Part shown: piece by piece, positions 61,085-64,000 of the stretch
Numbering within the stretch: position 1 is the stretch's first letter
Layout of the letters: each line of letters starts with the position of its first letter
NCBI GenBank assembly: GCA_023428135.1
Contig: JAEYZG010000017.1
Coordinates: 62,001 to 126,000, forward strand
Source: Bacteroidota bacterium
GTDB taxonomy: Bacteria > Bacteroidota > Bacteroidia > Cytophagales > Cytophagaceae
Reading direction: 5' to 3'
Length of the DNA: 64,000 nt
Made by a program: the position numbers and the translations under genes
The notes under the pieces: generated by a model
The model's database searches: none
What the model was told of the DNA's origin: nothing
Seen by the model: only the letters and a program-made list of their open reading frames with translations

Positions 61085-63022
61085 TTATCTGAAGGATAAT
61101 GGTTTAGCACTACGAAGTTTATGCAGTGTTGCAACCAGCGTATCAATTTCTCCGCAGGTATTGTAAAATGCCAGAGAAGGTCTTACAGTTGCTTCAACTC
61201 CGAATCTTCTAAGGATAGGCTGAGCGCAATGATGTCCTGATCTTACCGCTATTCCTTCCTGATTTAATACTTTACCAACCTCTTCAGTACGGTATCCTTC
61301 TAAAACAAAAGAAAGTACACTGGCTTTATCCTGTGCAGTTCCAATAAGTCTTAATCCCGGAACTTCTTTCAGTAAACGGGTAGCATAAACTAGCAGGTAA
61401 TGTTCATATTGATAAATAAGATCCATTCCAATCCTGGTTACATAGTCAATAGCCGCTCCCAAACCTACTGCATCAGCGATGTTACCTGTTCCTGCTTCAA
61501 ACCTGGCAGGTGCATTATGATAAGTGGTATGTTTAAAAGTTACATCCATGATCATATTTCCTCCACCTTGCCATGGCTGCGTATCGTTGAGCAATTCCTG
61601 CTTGCCATAAACTACGCCTATTCCTGTTGGGCCAAATACTTTATGGCCAGAGAAAACAAACCAGTCGCAGTTCAGAGCCTGCACATCAACTTTCATGTGA
61701 GAAACAGACTGTGCCCCATCTACTAATACTTTAGCACCTGCCAAATGTGCCATTTCTACAATCTGCTTAGCTGGTGTAACAGTACCAAGCGCATTGGACA
61801 CCTGAGTAAATGAGACTAATTTTGTTTTAGGTCCAAGTAATTTGGCGTATTCACTCAAGATTACCTGTCCGTCTTCGTCTACAGGAATAACTTTGAGTTT
61901 AAGTCCTTTTCGTTCTGCCAGTTGTTGCCAAGGTACTATGTTTGCGTGATGCTCCAGGTGACTTACTATAATTTCATCACCGGAATTTAAATTTTGCTCA
62001 CCCCAACTTTTGGCAACAAGATTAATAGCTTCTGTGGCTCCTCTTACAAAGATAATTTCATCCTGAGAAGAGGCGTTTAGAAAGGATTTTACCTTTTGAC
62101 GGGCAGCTTCATAAGCATCTGTAGCACGAGCTGCAAGCTCATGAGCTGCTCTGTGAATATTTGAGTTCTCATGCTGATAGAAATAAGCTATTCTATCAAT
62201 TACAGACTGAGGCTTTTGTGTTGTAGCTGCATTATCCAGCCAGATCAGAGGTTTTCCGTTTACCTTCTCCTTTAAGATCGGAAAGTCTTTCCTTACAAGA
62301 TTTACATCAAAAGGAGGGCTTACAAGGTCCGTGATACCTTTATTAGGATGAATGGAATTTTCAGATTTTTTGCCAAAATGCAATGACTCATTTACTGAAA
62401 TGAAGTAATAGGAGTTATTGTTTATTCCGGAAAAGTCCGTTGGCAATTGTTGTTTAGGAAGAGATAATTGCAATCCTTTTAAAGCTTCTTTTAGCTCTGA
62501 TTCAAAAGGCTGCTCCTGTTCATATGGTAATAGGTTGAGAGCACCTTTCGGATCAGGAATCCTATCCAATTGAAAAGGATATGAAGATTTAATAGCTGAA
62601 TTATTCGCCTGAACAGGGTTAGCAAGACTCCTTGTTTCCTGATTTGATAATGAAGGAGATACCCCGCTTCCTGCAACTGATTTAGGACTTAAACCATCTC
62701 CTAACAAATATGGATCAGGAGTATTATTAAACGACTGCTGAAGATCTATTGGAGCAGTTTTATCAACTGCAGTAGGAGATATTCCGCTTCCCGCTACAGA
62801 CTTTGGAATTCCCGTTTTTTCAGGAAAATGAGGATCGGGAAGACTAGTCTGTGGATTAGTCAAATCAAAAGGATTATCCTTCGGAGTCAATGGATCCTTA
62901 GCTTGAAGTGATTGGAGAAAATCAGTAGAGAAACCTCCCGGTAAAGCGGCGAAGAATTCATTAGCTAGTTTCTCCAAACTGTGTTCGTCAGGAAATAGAT
63001 TTGGATTAGTAGTTGTACTCAT
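61085..63022 (-). CDS. Family 2A encapsulin cargo: SufS-type cysteine desulfurase with long N-terminal extension
   Basis: A 645-residue cysteine desulfurase, far longer than a usual SufS (~400). The ATG at 63022 is preferred over a TTG at 63034 and overlaps the shell gene by 17 bases. Residues ~1-240 are Pro/Ser/Gln/Asn-rich and look disordered, with two matching motifs, PKSVAGSGISP (~73-83) and PKSVAGSGVSP (~113-123), about 40 residues apart. This fits the cargo-loading extension known from family 2A encapsulin desulfurases. The catalytic domain (~243-645) has HLEHHANIVPWQ, DGAQSVSHMKVD, the PLP Lys in FSGHKVFGPTG, and the active Cys in RSGHHCAQPILRRFG. It releases sulfur from cysteine as a persulfide inside the shell. 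The extension is the best candidate for shell targeting. Confidence 0.94.
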   Translation of the reverse strand: MSTTTNPNLFPDEHSLEKLANEFFAALPGGFSTDFLQSLQAKDPLTPKDNPFDLTNPQTSLPDPHFPEKTGIPKSVAGSGISPTAVDKTAPIDLQQSFNNTPDPYLLGDGLSPKSVAGSGVSPSLSNQETRSLANPVQANNSAIKSSYPFQLDRIPDPKGALNLLPYEQEQPFESELKEALKGLQLSLPKQQLPTDFSGINNNSYYFISVNESLHFGKKSENSIHPNKGITDLVSPPFDVNLVRKDFPILKEKVNGKPLIWLDNAATTQKPQSVIDRIAYFYQHENSNIHRAAHELAARATDAYEAARQKVKSFLNASSQDEIIFVRGATEAINLVAKSWGEQNLNSGDEIIVSHLEHHANIVPWQQLAERKGLKLKVIPVDEDGQVILSEYAKLLGPKTKLVSFTQVSNALGTVTPAKQIVEMAHLAGAKVLVDGAQSVSHMKVDVQALNCDWFVFSGHKVFGPTGIGVVYGKQELLNDTQPWQGGGNMIMDVTFKHTTYHNAPARFEAGTGNIADAVGLGAAIDYVTRIGMDLIYQYEHYLLVYATRLLKEVPGLRLIGTAQDKASVLSFVLEGYRTEEVGKVLNQEGIAVRSGHHCAQPILRRFGVEATVRPSLAFYNTCGEIDTLVATLHKLRSAKPLSFR

Positions 63023-63926
63023 AATAGTTTCCAATTTCTACATCATCAAGCACTGCAATAGCATCATCTACCAATACAGCTAATGAGCAATAAAGAGAAA
63101 CCAGATAAGATGCTATAGCTTTATCATTTATTCCCATAAATCTTACAGAGAGACCAGGTGTCTGCTCTCCTGGAAGGTTTGGCTGGTAAAGACCTACAAC
63201 ACCCTGACGACTTTCTCCTGTTCTGATCAGAAGTATTTTGGTTTTACCATTTTCAATTGGAACCTTGTTTGAAGGTATAAGTGGAATGCCTCTCCAGGTT
63301 ATAAATTGTGATCCGAAAAGAGAAACTGTAGGAGGGGGAACTCCTCTTCTTGTGCACTCCCGGCCAAAAGCTGCAATAGCTAATGGATGAAGCAAGAAGA
63401 ATCCAGGTTCTTTCCACACTTTTGTAATTAGTTCATCCAGATCATCAGGAGTTGGAGCTCCTTTGCGTGGTGTTATTCTCTGGCAAGGAGCAATGCTGCT
63501 TAGAAGACCATATTCTTTATTGTTGATCAGCTCGCTTTCCTGCCTTTCTTTTATGGTTTCAATTGCTAGTCTTAACTGTTCACTGATCTGGTTGTATGGT
63601 CTGCTATACAGATCAGAAACACGAGTATGTATATCTAATACAGTATTTACAGCACTTAAAAGATATTCTCTCGGATCTTCTATATAGTCAACAAAAGTTG
63701 AAGGAAGTTCTCGCTCATCTCTTGCAGAGCAGTCTACCTGTACGCTGTTGGCATCCTTTACTTTGTTAACTCTATAGATACCAGACTCTACCGGTATCCA
63801 GTTCAACAAGTGAGTTAACCAACGTGGGGTGATGGTTGATAATTGTGGCACCGTACGTGTAGCTATAGCCAACTGCCTAGCTGCCACATCGCCTAATGCG
63901 GTTTGTGGAATTTTTTCCTCAGACAT
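63006..63926 (-). CDS. Family 2A encapsulin shell protein (SrpI-like)
   Basis: A 306-residue HK97-fold capsid-like protein of encapsulin family 2A, the type that packages cysteine desulfurase. Landmarks are QTALGDVAARQLAIATRTVPQ (~8-28), ITPRWLTHLLNWIPVESGIYRVNKV split over ~32-57, DYIEDPREYLLSAVNTVLDIH, and in the second half GFFLLHPLAIAAFGRECTRRG, SLFGSQFITWRGIPLIPS and LSVRFMGINDKAIASYLVSLY. It lies directly ahead of the desulfurase gene (17-base overlap), which is the classic shell-plus-cargo arrangement. No cyclic-nucleotide-binding domain (seen in family 2B) is present. It should assemble into an icosahedral nanocompartment in the cytoplasm. The upstream region (63927-64000) shows no clear promoter. 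Confidence 0.93.
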   Translation of the reverse strand: MSEEKIPQTALGDVAARQLAIATRTVPQLSTITPRWLTHLLNWIPVESGIYRVNKVKDANSVQVDCSARDERELPSTFVDYIEDPREYLLSAVNTVLDIHTRVSDLYSRPYNQISEQLRLAIETIKERQESELINNKEYGLLSSIAPCQRITPRKGAPTPDDLDELITKVWKEPGFFLLHPLAIAAFGRECTRRGVPPPTVSLFGSQFITWRGIPLIPSNKVPIENGKTKILLIRTGESRQGVVGLYQPNLPGEQTPGLSVRFMGINDKAIASYLVSLYCSLAVLVDDAIAVLDDVEIGNYYEYNY

Positions 63927-64000
63927 GAAAGTATATTTTTAAATCAAACTAAATCGATCAGAAGCCACAACAAGCCATAAAAATCTGGGCAATGATTATA

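Noticed and set aside
63463..63687. + strand open frame inside the encapsulin gene
   Set aside because: Antisense shadow of a well-supported gene.

Overview
The window looks like chromosomal DNA of a gliding, low-GC member of the Bacteroidota, most like a Cytophagales bacterium (Cytophaga/Sporocytophaga type). The evidence is: type IX secretion (T9SS) sorting domains of type A (genes at 13395, 17297, 49818) and of type B, the 'gliding motility-associated' form (giant gene at 27965); a PorP/SprF protein; SprB-type repeats; Por/Spr-like TPR and beta-propeller proteins; DUF1501/DUF1800 pairs; and at least one promoter of the TAnnTTTG form used by this phylum. No rRNA, tRNA, insertion sequence, phage or CRISPR array was found.

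Layout. 1-4980: a heavy-metal (Cu/Ag-type) RND efflux operon on the + strand: end of the CusA pump, TolC-like channel, two different metal-binding lipoprotein adaptors and a DUF3703 protein. 5444-13203: two OmpA-domain proteins; the second is a 2218-residue protein with 27 SprB repeats. 13395-17025 (minus): DUF1800 and DUF1501 secreted proteins with a structured 5' leader. 17297-27603: mostly single genes: a T9SS-exported protein, a VWA protein, a LytS/LytR-type two-component pair, a glycosyltransferase, a lipoprotein MsrA, a membrane-bound J protein and a PrsW-type protease.

27965-45849 (minus) is one co-oriented block: small basic lipoprotein, PorP/SprF, two tandem TPR/beta-propeller paralogues, then a 4291-residue surface protein with 38 Ig-like repeats and a type B sorting domain. 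It reads as a cargo-plus-dedicated-secretion-partner unit for a giant adhesin, comparable in logic to sprB-sprF.

46119-60063 is a mixed region: GH97 glycosidase, small membrane protein, a degenerate ADP-ribosylglycohydrolase, a secreted clan-A glycosidase, dehydrogenase, DUF1801, MepB, MATE transporter, RibD-like reductase, DoxX and DUF2911. It contains a decayed SRPBCC gene remnant and a frameshifted VOC gene.

60157-63926 (minus) is a family 2A encapsulin locus: the shell protein, a cysteine desulfurase cargo with a long disordered N-terminal extension holding two repeated motifs, and serine O-acetyltransferase (CysE). Together they suggest a protein nanocompartment linked to cysteine and sulfur metabolism. 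The encapsulin locus and the giant T9SS operon are the two systems most worth following up.
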